Notes under the pieces: model-generated
What the model was told of the DNA's origin: nothing
Databases searched by the model: none
What the model saw: only the letters and a program-made list of their open reading frames with translations
Source: Streptomyces sp. PH10-H1
GTDB taxonomy: Bacteria; Actinomycetota; Actinomycetes; Streptomycetales; Streptomycetaceae
Length of the DNA stretch: 37,531 nucleotides
Direction of reading: 5' to 3'
Assembly (NCBI RefSeq): GCF_030063355.1
Contig: NZ_JASISZ010000076.1
Span: 1 to 37,531, forward strand
Made by a program: the position numbers and the translations under genes
Shown here: in pieces, positions 7,126 to 19,848 of the stretch
How positions within the stretch are numbered: the stretch's first letter is position 1
Layout of the letters: each line of letters begins with the position of its first letter

Positions 7126-8925
7126 GTGGATGAGGCGAACGGCGAGTCGAGCGCTGCTGCGAGTGCGGAGGCGGGCGAGGGACTGCCATCGCGCCGTGTC
7201 CCGGTGCAGCGCGAGCCGGAGCCTCAAGTACCGCTGTCGGACGCCGATCTGGTCGCACGAGTACGCGGCGGCGACGACAGCGCGTACGAGGAGTTGTACC
7301 GGCGGCACGCGGACGCGGTACGCAGTTGTGCCCGCAGCTGCTGCCGGGACGCGCACACCGCGGACGACCTGACCGGCGAGGTGTTCGCGCGCACGCTGCA
7401 GGCGGTGCGCGGCGGCAGCGGTCCGGATTCCGCGGTGCGCGCCTACCTGTTGACGACGGTACGGCGGGTCGCCGCATCCTGGGGGAACACCGCCAGGCGC
7501 GAGCAACTCGTCGAGGACTTCGCGGTGTTCGCGGTGTCCGCGGCGGGCTCGTCCACGAACGAGGACACGCTGGATCTGGGCGCCGACGTACGCGCCATGC
7601 ACGAGGCCGAGCAGTCGCTGGCCATCCAGGCCTTCCGTACGCTGCCCGAGCGCTGGCAGACGGTGCTGTGGCACACCGCCGTCGAGGAGGAGTCGCCGAG
7701 CGAGATCGCGCCGCTGCTCGGCCTGACGGCGAACGCCACGGCGGTACTGGCGCACCGGGCCCGCGAGGGCCTGCGGCAGGCGTATCTGCAGGCGCACGTC
7801 AGCTCGACGCTGACCGACGGGAGCAGTTGCGCGCGGTACGCGGACCGGCTCGGCGCGCACGCGCGCGGCGGCCTTCGGATGCGCGCGGACCGGGAGTTGA
7901 GCAAGCACCTCAAGGAGTGCGAGCGGTGCCGGGCGGCGGCGCTGGAGCTGGCCGACGTCAACTCGGCGCTCAAGGGCCTGCTGCCGGTCGCGGTCATCGG
8001 CTGGTTCGCCGCGGCGTACGCGGTCAAGGTGGCCGGAATCGTCGCCGGCGTCGGAGCGGCGAGTGCCGCGGGCGGTGCGGCGGCCGCCGCGTCGGGCGGC
8101 AGTGCGGGTGCCGGGGCTGGTGCCGCCGGCGGCGCTGCGGCCGAGGGACTCGGCGCGCCCGCGAAGGCCGGGATCGTGGCGGCCGTGGTGGTCGCCGCCG
8201 CCGGTCTGGCGTTCGCCGCGATGAACATCGGGGACAGCTCACCCGCCCCCAAGCCGCAGGCCAAGCCGGCGGTGGTGGCACCCGTCACCGCCCCGCCCCC
8301 ACCGCCCGCCCCGAAGCCCAAGCCGTCACCGAGCCCCGAGCCGCCGCCGAGGACGACGCCCCCGGCTCCGAAGCCCACCCCCAAGCCCGTCGTTCCCGTG
8401 GTGAACCCGAAGCCGAAGCCGGCACCCACGCCCACGCCCACGCCCGCACCGAAGCCCACCCCTACGCCCTCGCCGACCCCGCCCTCCGCCCCGGCCGTCT
8501 ACCAGGTCAACCAGCTGGGCTGGACCGGCATCGGTGACAACACGAAACCGACGGTACGGCTCGCGCGGAGCAGCTGGATCTGGGACCGCTGGGGCCTGCA
8601 CATCGGCGGCGATCAGTACAGCCACGGCATCAGCGTGAACGCGCCGTCATCGGTGCTCATCGACCTCAACCGCGTGTGCACGACGTATGACGCGCTGGCC
8701 GGCGTCGACGACATGACGATGGGCCTCGGCGCGGTCCGGTTCTCGGTCTACGGCGACAACGGGCGGCTCTGGCGGTCGCCGGTGGTGCACGGAGGCGACG
8801 CGGCGGTGCCGGTGAGCGTCGGGATCGCCGGGCAGAAGACGATCCGGCTGGTGGTCGAGGCCGCCGATCCGTTCGAGATCGTGAACATCGCGGACTGGGC
8901 GCAGTCCAGGATCAGTTGCCGGTAG
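7126..8925 (+). CDS. Sigma-70 factor fused to zinc finger, membrane helices and NPCBM-like domain
   Basis: 599 residues. Region 2 of an ECF-type sigma factor is at about 38-105 (DADLVARVRGGDDSAYEELYRRH, then DDLTGEVFARTL). Region 4 is at about 163-222 (SPSEIAPLLGLTANATAVLAHRAREGL). An anti-sigma-like zinc-finger segment follows at 238-272, with H and two Cys in HLKECERC. Next come hydrophobic segments near 284-310 and 348-366 around an Ala/Gly stretch, a Pro/Lys-rich linker (about 372-475), and a C-terminal beta-rich domain (QVNQLGWTGIGDNTKP, GGDQYSHGISVNAPSSVLIDL) resembling NPCBM carbohydrate-binding modules. The protein seems to join sigma factor, anti-sigma tether and outer sensor in one chain. 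Release would need proteolysis or alternative products. The start is GTG 7126 with a weak ribosome site. The gene converges on the DsbA-like gene, overlapping by 14 bases. Confidence 0.85.
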   Translation: MDEANGESSAAASAEAGEGLPSRRVPVQREPEPQVPLSDADLVARVRGGDDSAYEELYRRHADAVRSCARSCCRDAHTADDLTGEVFARTLQAVRGGSGPDSAVRAYLLTTVRRVAASWGNTARREQLVEDFAVFAVSAAGSSTNEDTLDLGADVRAMHEAEQSLAIQAFRTLPERWQTVLWHTAVEEESPSEIAPLLGLTANATAVLAHRAREGLRQAYLQAHVSSTLTDGSSCARYADRLGAHARGGLRMRADRELSKHLKECERCRAAALELADVNSALKGLLPVAVIGWFAAAYAVKVAGIVAGVGAASAAGGAAAAASGGSAGAGAGAAGGAAAEGLGAPAKAGIVAAVVVAAAGLAFAAMNIGDSSPAPKPQAKPAVVAPVTAPPPPPAPKPKPSPSPEPPPRTTPPAPKPTPKPVVPVVNPKPKPAPTPTPTPAPKPTPTPSPTPPSAPAVYQVNQLGWTGIGDNTKPTVRLARSSWIWDRWGLHIGGDQYSHGISVNAPSSVLIDLNRVCTTYDALAGVDDMTMGLGAVRFSVYGDNGRLWRSPVVHGGDAAVPVSVGIAGQKTIRLVVEAADPFEIVNIADWAQSRISCR

Positions 8926-9643
8926 TCACGCCGGTGTGCGGGACTTCGCAGGCTCCGTCGGAGCAGGCGTCGCCGTCCGACCCGGTCACGGCCGCTCCGG
9001 TCACGGCCGCTCCGGTCTCTTTCGCGACCTGTTCCAGGACGCGGAGGAACGTGGACGTCTCCTGGCCGCCCTGGATGGCCCACTTGCCTTCGAAGACGAA
9101 GGTCGGGACGGCCGTGATGCCGCGCTGCCGGGCCTCGTCGATCTCGGCTGCCACCTCGTCGTGAAGGTCGTCGCCGTCGAGGAACGCGACGATCGGGTCG
9201 CGGTCCAGGCCGACGGCCACGGCGGCATCGGTGAGCTGCCCGCGGTCGCCGATGTCCAGACCCTCGCCGAAGTGCGATGCGAGCAGCCCGCCCTTGAGGC
9301 GGACCTGCGCCTCGGGTCCGTACGTGTCGAGTACGAAGCGCAACAGGCGGTGGGCGAGCAGCGAGTTGTTCTCGATGACGGTGTCGAAGTCGAAGGTCAG
9401 GCCCTCGGCCGCGCCGAGCTGGGTGATCCGCTCGTCCATGGCGGTGGCCTGCGGCCCGTACTTGTCGGCCAGCACCTTACGGTGTGGCAGCGGCTGCCCG
9501 GGGGCACTGGGGTCTAGCTGGAACGGCCGGTAGACCACTTCGACGGACGCAGCACCCGGGAAAGCGGCAAGGGCGCGCTCGAAGCGGCTCTTGCCGACGT
9601 AGCACCACGGGCAGGCGATGTCGCTGTAGATCTCGACCTTCAC
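8912..9643 (-). CDS. DsbA-family (FrnE-like) thiol oxidoreductase
   Basis: About 243 residues of thioredoxin-like fold with an inserted helical domain. The active-site motif CPWC occurs near the N-terminus (YSDIACPWCYVGKSRF). The cis-Pro loop ITAVPTFVFEGKWAIQGGQ lies near residue 190. FrnE-like proteins act as cytoplasmic disulfide isomerases or oxidoreductases; there is no signal peptide here. GTG 9643 is chosen because GGGAG sits five bases upstream. Earlier starts at 9649 and 9682 would overlap that site or lack one. The tail carries a short duplicated GAAVTG and two extra Cys (DACSDGACEV), possibly metal- or redox-active. Confidence 0.88.
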   Translation of the reverse strand: MKVEIYSDIACPWCYVGKSRFERALAAFPGAASVEVVYRPFQLDPSAPGQPLPHRKVLADKYGPQATAMDERITQLGAAEGLTFDFDTVIENNSLLAHRLLRFVLDTYGPEAQVRLKGGLLASHFGEGLDIGDRGQLTDAAVAVGLDRDPIVAFLDGDDLHDEVAAEIDEARQRGITAVPTFVFEGKWAIQGGQETSTFLRVLEQVAKETGAAVTGAAVTGSDGDACSDGACEVPHTGVTTGN

Positions 9644-9699
9644 GGACACTCCCAAATTGCTTGAATGATCAATATTCGACAACGGTGACGGATTGGGAA

Positions 9700-11760
9700 C
9701 TATTCCCCGGCCGGTGCCGATGCCGGTGCGGGCGTCCGTGCCGGTGCCGCTGCGGGCGTCCGTGCCGGTGCGATGGCTGCGGATGAGGCCAGGAGGTCTG
9801 CCGCGGCCGCCGGGTCCAGCCGTGCGCCGTCCGCGCGGGCGGCCTCGTAGCCGGCGTCGCCCAGCGCGGCGCGGGCGCCCGTCTCCGCCTCGCGGAAGCT
9901 CTCCGGCTCGGGGACCGTGCGGGGCAGCAGCGCAGCGCCGACGCAGCCCCGTGCAGCCGGGCCGCGGTCCCCGCCTCGCACAGCACGACGAGGAGCTCGG
10001 CCCCGTACTCCATCAGGCCCGCGACCATCGGCTCCGTGCAGCCCGTGTCGATGCCAGCCGCAGCGTGGCGCCGGCCTTGGCCAGCGCGTCCCACAGATCA
10101 CCGTCCGCCGCCGCGATCCGGGCGAAGAGACTGTCGACGACCACCGCGAAGACCGGCGGCGTAGTGCCCCGGCCGGCCTGCTCCCGGGCCAGCTCGCACA
10201 GCCCGCGGGCCCGCTCCACGTCGCCGCGGCGCAGCGCGAGCAGCGCGGACACGGTGCGGACGTAGTTCCGCGCGTCCATCACCCCGTACCGTTCCGCCTC
10301 GTCCTCGGCCCTGCGGCACAGTGTCTCGGCCGCCGCGTCATCACCCGAACGGATGGCCAGCTCGGCCAGCCTCCCGATGATGAACGGCCCCTCGCCGCGC
10401 GCGCCCAGCTCCTCGCAGAGCCGGAGCGCCCCCTCGAAGTCCGCGCGGGCCGCCACCTACTCGCCCCGCATGACCTCCATCTCGGCGCGCGCGCCGTGCA
10501 CCTGGGCGAGGATCCGGCGGTCACCGACCCGGTCGCTGAACGTCATCAGCTCGGCCCAGGCGTCGTTGGCGCGGACCAGTCCGCCGGGCAGGTCGATGGT
10601 GACGTGCGTACGGAACAGCAGCGCGGCCGACAACTCCCAGTCACCGCCGTGCTCGCGGCAGTTGTCGACGACCACGTCGGTGCTCTCGCGGAGCGCCACA
10701 TGGCCGTCGCCGACATAGCTTGCGATCGGCCACAGCAGGCCCGGGAAGCGGGCGGCTGCCGGTCCGGCCTCCCGGTACGCCGAGGCGATCTGCCCGGCCG
10801 TCGCGCGCACCTGCGCGGTGCCCAGGAACTCCTCCGAGGCATGGTCCGTGCTCACGAAGTACATCAGCAGCCGGGCGTCCATCCGCTGCCAGAAGCACGG
10901 GCCGTCCCGATCGCCGGGTTCACTCACTCCGGTGACCCGCGGACGCCGTCCTCTGCGCCGGTTTGGGGGCCGGTTTGCCTGCCGCCGGGCTCTGTTGTGC
11001 CTTCTGTGTCCTCGTGCCCCTTCTGCGGCTGCGCCGCGACCACCAGGGACTTGTCGACCAGCTGGCCGATCAGCTCGATGACGTCGTCCCCGCCGACGAC
11101 CGTCTCCGCGGCGCCCAGCGTCCAGCCGCCCGCGAAGACGCTCAGACTGCGCAGCGCCGACCGCTCCGCCTCCGACAGCAGGTCCCAGCTCCAGTCGACG
11201 ACGGCCGGCAACGTCTGCTGGCGCGGCAGCAGCGTGCGGCTGCCGCTCGTGAGCAGCTTGAATCGGTTGTCGAGGCGGTCGGCGATCTGGCGCGGGGACA
11301 GCATGCGGAGGCGGGCCGCGGCGAGTTCGATCGCCAGCGGCAGACCGTCCAGCCGGCGGCAGATCTCCTCGACGGCCGCGACGTCCTGCTCCGGGTTGAA
11401 CCCCGGGCGCACCGCCACGGCCCGCTCGGCGAACAGCCGGTGCGCCGTCTTCGGCGACAGCGGCTCCACCGGCCGCACCGTCTCGCCCGGCACCCCGAGC
11501 GGCTCCCGGCTCGTCGCCAGCACCGTCACTCCCGGGCACGCGGCGAGCAGCTCGGCCGCCAACTCGGCGGCGGCGTCGATCACATGCTCACAGTTGTCCA
11601 GCACGAGAAGCAGCCGGCGGTGCGCGCAGTGCTCCAGCAGCCGCACGGTCGGATCGCCGGGCTCACTGCCCGCGCCCGCCATGCCCTCGCGGGTCACCCC
11701 GAAGATCGTCGTGTCCCGGCTGCCGCCGAAGGGAACGGGGCCACCGGCGGAATCACACGC
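9700..11760 (-). pseudogene. Decayed ATPase-type (AfsR/LuxR-like) regulator
   Basis: Pieces of one protein lie in different frames on the minus strand. The N-terminal piece (about 10924-11750) has the NB-ARC/STAND core of these regulators: LLLVLDNCEHVIDAA, VTVLATSREPLGVPGE, LDGLPLAIELAAARLRMLS, and QTLPAVVDWSWDLLSEAER. The P-loop and any N-terminal DNA-binding domain are absent. A frameshift after about 10930 leads to a helical repeat piece (SEEFLGTAQVRATAGQIASAYREAG). This is cut by an in-frame TAG at 10457-10459, after which the same frame resumes (VAARADFEGALRLCEELGARGEG). Another shift near 10050-10100 leads to the final piece, ending in TAG at 9700. It once probably regulated secondary metabolism or development; now it is almost certainly non-functional. 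Confidence 0.85.
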
Positions 11761-12073
11761 TTCTGTGGCGCCGAGGATGAGCTACCGCACGGGGCCATTC
11801 TGACTGGTCGCTTGCGGTTTGCTTGTGGGTCGGGGGCCCCTCCCGTCAGATCCACCCCTGCGGCCCCGGCGCGGGCCGACGTGCCTGACCGTGCGCTCGC
11901 CCCTGCGGGGGGCCCAGCCCGGCGGGCCGGAAAAGGGCGGTGGGTGGGGAACGGCCCGCCGCAGGCGCAACGGTGGCGGGGGGCCCGCGTACGTGCACCC
12001 CCGCCGGAGGCGGGCCGGCTCGCCGCAGGCGGATCGGCGCTGATGTACCCGCTTAACCGCCCGCCGGAGGCGG
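11761..12073. other. GC-rich gap with short hairpins
   Basis: No gene is evident in these 313 bases. Two short hairpins with the same loop occur: CCCGCC-GGA-GGCGGG (12000-12014) and CCGCC-GGA-GGCGG (12061-12073), the second abutting the stop codon of the kinase fusion gene. They may form its terminator. Confidence 0.5.
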
Positions 12074-15157
<3,084 letters not shown>

Positions 15158-15185
15158 CCCGACAGCCTATCCGGAGCGCGGAAAT

Positions 15186-15225
15186 CCATGACCCTCCGCC
15201 CGAACAAATGGGCGGAGGGTCATGG
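15186..15225. terminator. Strong hairpin terminator between topA and tmk
   Basis: A perfect 16-base inverted repeat (15186-15201 and 15210-15225, arm CCATGACCCTCCGCCC) with an eight-base loop GAACAAAT lies just after the topA stop codon. There is no U tract, as usual in GC-rich actinomycetes. It would end topA transcription before the kinase fusion gene. Confidence 0.85.
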
Positions 15226-15246
15226 CCGGGACGGCGGTACGGCGGG

Positions 15247-18069
15247 TTATTCGCTGGTCTGCGACGCCGTGGTCTTCTTGGCGACGGCCTTCTTGGTGGT
15301 CGTCTTCTTGGCCGCGGTCTTCTTGGCGGCCGTGGTGGTCTTCTTGGCCGCGGTCGCCTTCTTGGCCGGAGCCTTCTTCGCCGTGGCCTTCTTCTTCGCC
15401 GGCCCCTTGGCACGCTTCTCGGCGAGCAGCTCGTAGCCGCGCTCCGGCGTGATGGTCTCGACGTCGTCGTCCTGGCGCAGTGTGGCGTTGGTCTCGCCGT
15501 CGGTGACGTACGGGCCGAAGCGGCCGTCCTTGACGACGACCGGCTTCTCGCTGACCGGATCGGTGCCCAGTTCCTTGAGCGGCGGCTTGGCGGCGGCGCG
15601 GCCGCGCTGCTTGGGCTGCGCGTAGATCGCGAGGGCCTCGTCGAGGGTGATGTCGAAGAGCTGGTCCTCGGTCTCCAGGGAGCGCGAGTCGGTGCCCTTC
15701 TTCAGATACGGGCCGTAGCGGCCGTTCTGGGCGGTGATCTCCACGCCTTCGGCGTCCTTGCCGACGACGCGCGGGAGCGACATCAGCTTGAGCGCCTCGG
15801 CGAGCGTCACCGTGTCCAGCGCCATGGACTTGAAGAGGGAGGCGGTACGCGGCTTGATCGCGTTCTTGCCGGTCTTCGGGGTGTCCTCGGGGAGCACTTC
15901 GGTGACGTACGGGCCGTAGCGGCCGTCGCGGGCGATCACCGGGCGGCCGGTCTCCGGGTCGGTGCCCAGCTCGAAGTCGCCGCTCGGCTTGGCGAACAGC
16001 TCCTCGGCGTACTCGACGGACAGCTCGTCCGGCGGGAGCTCCTCATGGACGTCGGCGCGCTGGTGGTTCTCCTCGCCCTTCTCGCCCCGCTCGATGTACG
16101 GGCCGTAGCGGCCGACCCGCAGCACGATGCCCTCACCGATGGGGAAGGAGGAGATCTCGCGGGCGTCGATGGCGCCCAGGTCCTCGACGAGCTCCTTGAG
16201 GCCGCCGAGGTGGTCGCCGTCGCCGTTGCCGGCGTCGGCGGCGGAGCCCTTGGCCGCGGAGTCGTCGCCGCCGAAGTAGAAGTGCCGCAGCCACGGCACC
16301 GCCTGGGCCTCACCGCGGGCGATGCGGTCGAGGTCCTCCTCCATCGAGGCGGTGAAGTCGTAGTCGACGAGCCGGCCGAAGTGCTTCTCCAGCAGGTTGA
16401 CGACGGCGAAGGAGAGGAAGGACGGCACGAGGGCCGTGCCCTTCTTGAAGACGTAGCCGCGGTCGAGGATCGTGCCGATGATCGACGCGTACGTCGAGGG
16501 GCGGCCGATCTCGCGCTCTTCGAGCTCCTTGATCAGCGAGGCCTCGGTGTAGCGGGCCGGCGGCTTGGTGGCGTGGCCGTCGACTGTGATCTCTTCGGCG
16601 GTCAGGCCGTCGCCCTCAGTGACCTGCGGGAGGCGCCGCTCGCGGTCGTCGAGTTCGGCGTTCGGGTCGTCGGCGCCTTCGACGTAGGCCTTCATGAAGC
16701 CGTGGAACGTGATGATCTTGCCGGAGGCGGAGAATTCCGCCGCCCGGCCGTCGCTCGACGTGCCGCCGATCTTCACGGTGACGGAGTTGCCGACCGCGTC
16801 CTTCATCTGGGACGCGACGGTGCGCATCCAGATCAGCTCGTACAGCCGGAACTGGTCGCCGGTCAGACCGGTCTCGGCGGGGGTGCGGAAGCGGTCGCCG
16901 GAGGGGCGGATCGCCTCGTGCGCCTCCTGCGCGTTCTTCACCTTGCCGGTGTAGACGCGGGGCTTCTCCGGGAGGTACTCGGCCCCGTAGAGCTGGGTGG
17001 CCTGCGCGCGGGCGGCCTTGATCGCGGTCTCCGACAGTGTGGTGGAGTCGGTACGCATGTAGGTGATGAAGCCGTTCTCGTACAGCTTCTGCGCCACCTG
17101 CATCGTCGCCTTGGCGCCGAAGCCGAGCTTGCGCGAGGCCTCCTGCTGCAGGGTCGTGGTGCGGAAGGGCGCGTACGGGGAACGGCGGTACGGCTTGGAC
17201 TCGACGCTGCGGACCGCGAAGGCGCTGTCGGCGAGCGAGGCGGCCAGCGCGCGGGCGTTGGCCTCGTCCAGGTGGAGGACGGTCGCGTTGTCCTTGAGCC
17301 GTCCGGTCGACGCGTCGAAGTCGCGTCCCTGGGCGACCCGGCGGCCGTCGACACTGGTCAGCCGGGCGGAGACGGTCGACGGATCGGACGCGTCACCCGT
17401 CCGGCCGGTGGCAAAGGTGCCGCTCAGGTCCCAGTACTCGGCGGTGCGGAACGCGATGCGCTCGCGTTCCCGCTCGACGACGAGCCGGGTGGCGACGGAC
17501 TGGACACGGCCGGCCGACAGGCGCGGCATGACCTTCTTCCACAGGACCGGCGAGACCTCGTAGCCGTAGAGGCGGTCGAGGATGCGGCGGGTCTCCTGGG
17601 CGTCGACGAGCGGCTGGTTCAGCTCGCGCGGGTTCGCGACCGCCGCCTGGATGGCTTCCTTGGTGATCTCGTGGAAGACCATCCGGCGGACCGGAACCTT
17701 GGGCTTGAGGACTTCCAGCAGGTGCCAGGCGATGGCCTCGCCCTCGCGGTCCTCATCGGTGGCGAGGAAGAGTTCGTCGGACTCCTTGAGGAGGTCCTTG
17801 AGCTTCTTGACCTGCGCCTTCTTATCGGCGTTGACGACGTAGATCGGCTCGAAGTCGCTGTCTACGTTGACGCCGAGGCGAGCCCACGGCTGGCCCTTGA
17901 ACTCCGCCGGCACCTCGGCGGCCCCGTTGGGGAGGTCGCGGATGTGCCCGACGCTCGCCTCGACCACGTAGCCCGGGCCGAGGTAGCTCTTGATCGTCTT
18001 CGCCTTGGCAGGCGACTCGACGATGACGAGTCGGCGGCCGCTCTTTGCGGTCTCGCGGGTCGGGGACAA
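15247..18069 (-). CDS. topA: DNA topoisomerase I
   Basis: About 940 residues. An N-terminal Toprim domain starts RRLVIVESPAKAKTIKSYLG and carries the acidic DEDREGEAIAWH motif. The catalytic tyrosine is in GFITYMRTDSTTL, residue 337 from the preferred start. The C-terminal half has repeated topoisomerase modules (GRYGPYIERG, GRYGPYVTEV, GRYGPYLKKG, GRFGPYVTDG). The last 55 residues are a Lys/Ala-rich tail (KKATAKKAPAKKATAAKK) like those of other Streptomyces TopA, likely to aid DNA binding and processivity. The enzyme relaxes negative supercoils. The frame is open to 18138, but TTG 18069 has a GGAG ribosome site upstream and matches the family N-terminus (LSPTRETAKSGRR), so I prefer this rare start. 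It is divergent from the serine recombinase gene. Confidence 0.94.
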   Translation of the reverse strand: MSPTRETAKSGRRLVIVESPAKAKTIKSYLGPGYVVEASVGHIRDLPNGAAEVPAEFKGQPWARLGVNVDSDFEPIYVVNADKKAQVKKLKDLLKESDELFLATDEDREGEAIAWHLLEVLKPKVPVRRMVFHEITKEAIQAAVANPRELNQPLVDAQETRRILDRLYGYEVSPVLWKKVMPRLSAGRVQSVATRLVVERERERIAFRTAEYWDLSGTFATGRTGDASDPSTVSARLTSVDGRRVAQGRDFDASTGRLKDNATVLHLDEANARALAASLADSAFAVRSVESKPYRRSPYAPFRTTTLQQEASRKLGFGAKATMQVAQKLYENGFITYMRTDSTTLSETAIKAARAQATQLYGAEYLPEKPRVYTGKVKNAQEAHEAIRPSGDRFRTPAETGLTGDQFRLYELIWMRTVASQMKDAVGNSVTVKIGGTSSDGRAAEFSASGKIITFHGFMKAYVEGADDPNAELDDRERRLPQVTEGDGLTAEEITVDGHATKPPARYTEASLIKELEEREIGRPSTYASIIGTILDRGYVFKKGTALVPSFLSFAVVNLLEKHFGRLVDYDFTASMEEDLDRIARGEAQAVPWLRHFYFGGDDSAAKGSAADAGNGDGDHLGGLKELVEDLGAIDAREISSFPIGEGIVLRVGRYGPYIERGEKGEENHQRADVHEELPPDELSVEYAEELFAKPSGDFELGTDPETGRPVIARDGRYGPYVTEVLPEDTPKTGKNAIKPRTASLFKSMALDTVTLAEALKLMSLPRVVGKDAEGVEITAQNGRYGPYLKKGTDSRSLETEDQLFDITLDEALAIYAQPKQRGRAAAKPPLKELGTDPVSEKPVVVKDGRFGPYVTDGETNATLRQDDDVETITPERGYELLAEKRAKGPAKKKATAKKAPAKKATAAKKTTTAAKKTAAKKTTTKKAVAKKTTASQTSE

Positions 18070-18228
18070 CTTCGCTCTTCTCTCCGGTTCGAAGGGGGTC
18101 GCTGCGGAGTGTGACCGTACATCCCGGCCCCATGTCAAATGGGAATGGTCTGCAACGCCACTCGAACGGTAACCCGATATACTTTATAACGATTACAGCA
18201 CACAACCGCACAACAAAAGGGGTAGCAG
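18070..18228. promoter_or_regulatory. AT-rich divergent gap between topA and serine recombinase
   Basis: The right half (about 18170-18220, including CGATATACTTTATAACG) is far more AT-rich than the surrounding DNA. The recombinase ribosome site AAGGGG lies at 18217-18222. The topA promoter must also be here. The abrupt composition change marks the likely left boundary of transferred DNA and a possible attachment-site half, but I found no convincing direct repeat at the other side near 19850-19876. Confidence 0.4.
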
Positions 18229-19848
18229 GTGAAGGCTACGTCGGCGTGGCGACTCGTGCCTGAGCTTGAGAAGGCTCTAGCCGAAGGGATGAGCGCCGGG
18301 GAATGGATCGGCGGCCGGCGCCCCGTCTGCTCCTATGCCCGTATCAGCGAGGACAGACAAGAAGAGGAAGCCATCGGTGTCAGCCGACAGCACGCCAACA
18401 ACACCGAAGCCGCCGATGGCTTGAAGTGGGTGGTGGTTGCCCGGTACACAGACAACCACCTCACCGCGGCCGACCCGGACATCCAGCGTCCGGCCTTCCT
18501 TCAGATGGTGCGGGACCTCCGAGCGCGGCAGACGGCCGAGGGGGTCCCCGTCCGGGGCCTCCTCGCGGTCGCCGAGGACCGGGTACGCCGGCTTCCGGAA
18601 GATTTCCTGCGAGTCCACCGAGCGCTCACGGTGGACCGCGACGGGTGCTTCTACGTGCTGGACGAGAAGCGGTACATCGATGTGCACGCCGATGGCGCAC
18701 AGGTCGTCGGTCTCGTCACCTCGTCCACGGACGGGCGGGAGGTCAAGAAGATCGGACAGCGCACCGCGCGCTCGGTCCGGGACCGGGCCAAGGAAGGCAA
18801 ACAGTCCGGCGGACACCGCCGGTTCGGGTGGCTGCCGGCGGACAAGAAGGCAGATCGGCCGCACAATCACCTACTCGATCCTGTCGCATCCACGTACCTG
18901 CGCAGAGCCATTGAGATGATCATGGCCGGCCAGTCCGAGAGGACTGTCACGCAGTGGCTCATCAAGGAGAAGGTCCCCACCGTGAAAGGTGGGAAGTGGA
19001 GCAGCACGACGGTCCGGAACATGGTCAGCAACCCGGCCGTCTGCGGCTACCGGATGCTTGACGGTGAACTCGTGCTCGACCCGGAGACCGGCCTGCCGGT
19101 GGTCGGTCCGTGGGAGACGGTCGCCACCCCTGACGAGTGGCGGAAGATCCTCGGCCGCTACACCAGTTACTACAAGGTGGACCCGAAGACCCTCAAGGGG
19201 GACCCCAGCCGCGGGACGCGCTCCAAGCGCCGCAAGGAGGTCACCCAGACCCGCAAGTACACGCTCTCCGGATACCTGCGCTGCGGCAGACTGGACCTGT
19301 CGGGACAGAAGTGCCTCTCGACCATGGTCGGGAACCCCGTCAGCACGCGGACCCCCCACGGCGCATACGCCTGCAACGCTTCCAACTGCCAAGGCGTCGC
19401 CCGGCGAATGGACCTGGTCGACCAGGCCATCACCGAGCTCGTGCTCAAGATTCTGTTGGAGCGGTACGCCGCCAAGGAACCTGAGCACAGAGAGTGGCAC
19501 GGACAAGCCGTCCTGGATTCCCTGCTGGAGCGGAAGCGGCTCCTCAAGGACGGCTACAACAGCGGACAGGTTCAGCCCGCCGACTTTTTTGACATGCTTC
19601 CCGATCTCGACGCCCAGGTCCAGGAGTCGGAGAAGGACAGGGCCGAATTCTTGGCAGAACAGGAGGCCGGAAACTTCCTGGCAGGCTTCACCAGCGAACG
19701 ATGGGCGGAGTTCGACCTCCGCCAGAGGCGGGTGGCGATCGGCACGGTCATAGCGACAGTGATCGTTCACCCCCTGCCCAAGGGCCGTTCCACTCGCGCA
19801 CCGTTCGACCCCTCCCTCCTGGAAGTCGTCTACCGGCCTATGACGTAA
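18229..19848 (+). CDS. Large serine recombinase (phage-type integrase)
   Basis: 539 residues. The resolvase catalytic domain is at about 30-190, with the nucleophile serine in YARISEDRQ and the conserved arginine cluster in AVAEDRVRRLPEDF. The recombinase domain is at about 195-300 (GHRRFGWLPADKK, GGKWSSTTVRNMVSNPAVCGY). A Cys-containing zinc-ribbon region follows (GYLRCGRLDLSGQKC, then YACNASNCQG); the usual CxxC first pair is stretched. A coiled coil and C-terminal tail complete it. Such enzymes join attP and attB to integrate phages or elements. Start GTG 18229 has AAGGGG upstream. No other phage gene is adjacent. It lies between topA and a small membrane protein gene, so it may be the remnant of a larger element or a minimal mobile unit. 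Confidence 0.92.
   Translation: MKATSAWRLVPELEKALAEGMSAGEWIGGRRPVCSYARISEDRQEEEAIGVSRQHANNTEAADGLKWVVVARYTDNHLTAADPDIQRPAFLQMVRDLRARQTAEGVPVRGLLAVAEDRVRRLPEDFLRVHRALTVDRDGCFYVLDEKRYIDVHADGAQVVGLVTSSTDGREVKKIGQRTARSVRDRAKEGKQSGGHRRFGWLPADKKADRPHNHLLDPVASTYLRRAIEMIMAGQSERTVTQWLIKEKVPTVKGGKWSSTTVRNMVSNPAVCGYRMLDGELVLDPETGLPVVGPWETVATPDEWRKILGRYTSYYKVDPKTLKGDPSRGTRSKRRKEVTQTRKYTLSGYLRCGRLDLSGQKCLSTMVGNPVSTRTPHGAYACNASNCQGVARRMDLVDQAITELVLKILLERYAAKEPEHREWHGQAVLDSLLERKRLLKDGYNSGQVQPADFFDMLPDLDAQVQESEKDRAEFLAEQEAGNFLAGFTSERWAEFDLRQRRVAIGTVIATVIVHPLPKGRSTRAPFDPSLLEVVYRPMT

Noticed and set aside
7326..8537. Alternative frame within the sigma fusion gene
   Set aside because: Arg/Gly-rich product typical of out-of-frame GC-rich DNA, while the main frame has sigma motifs throughout.
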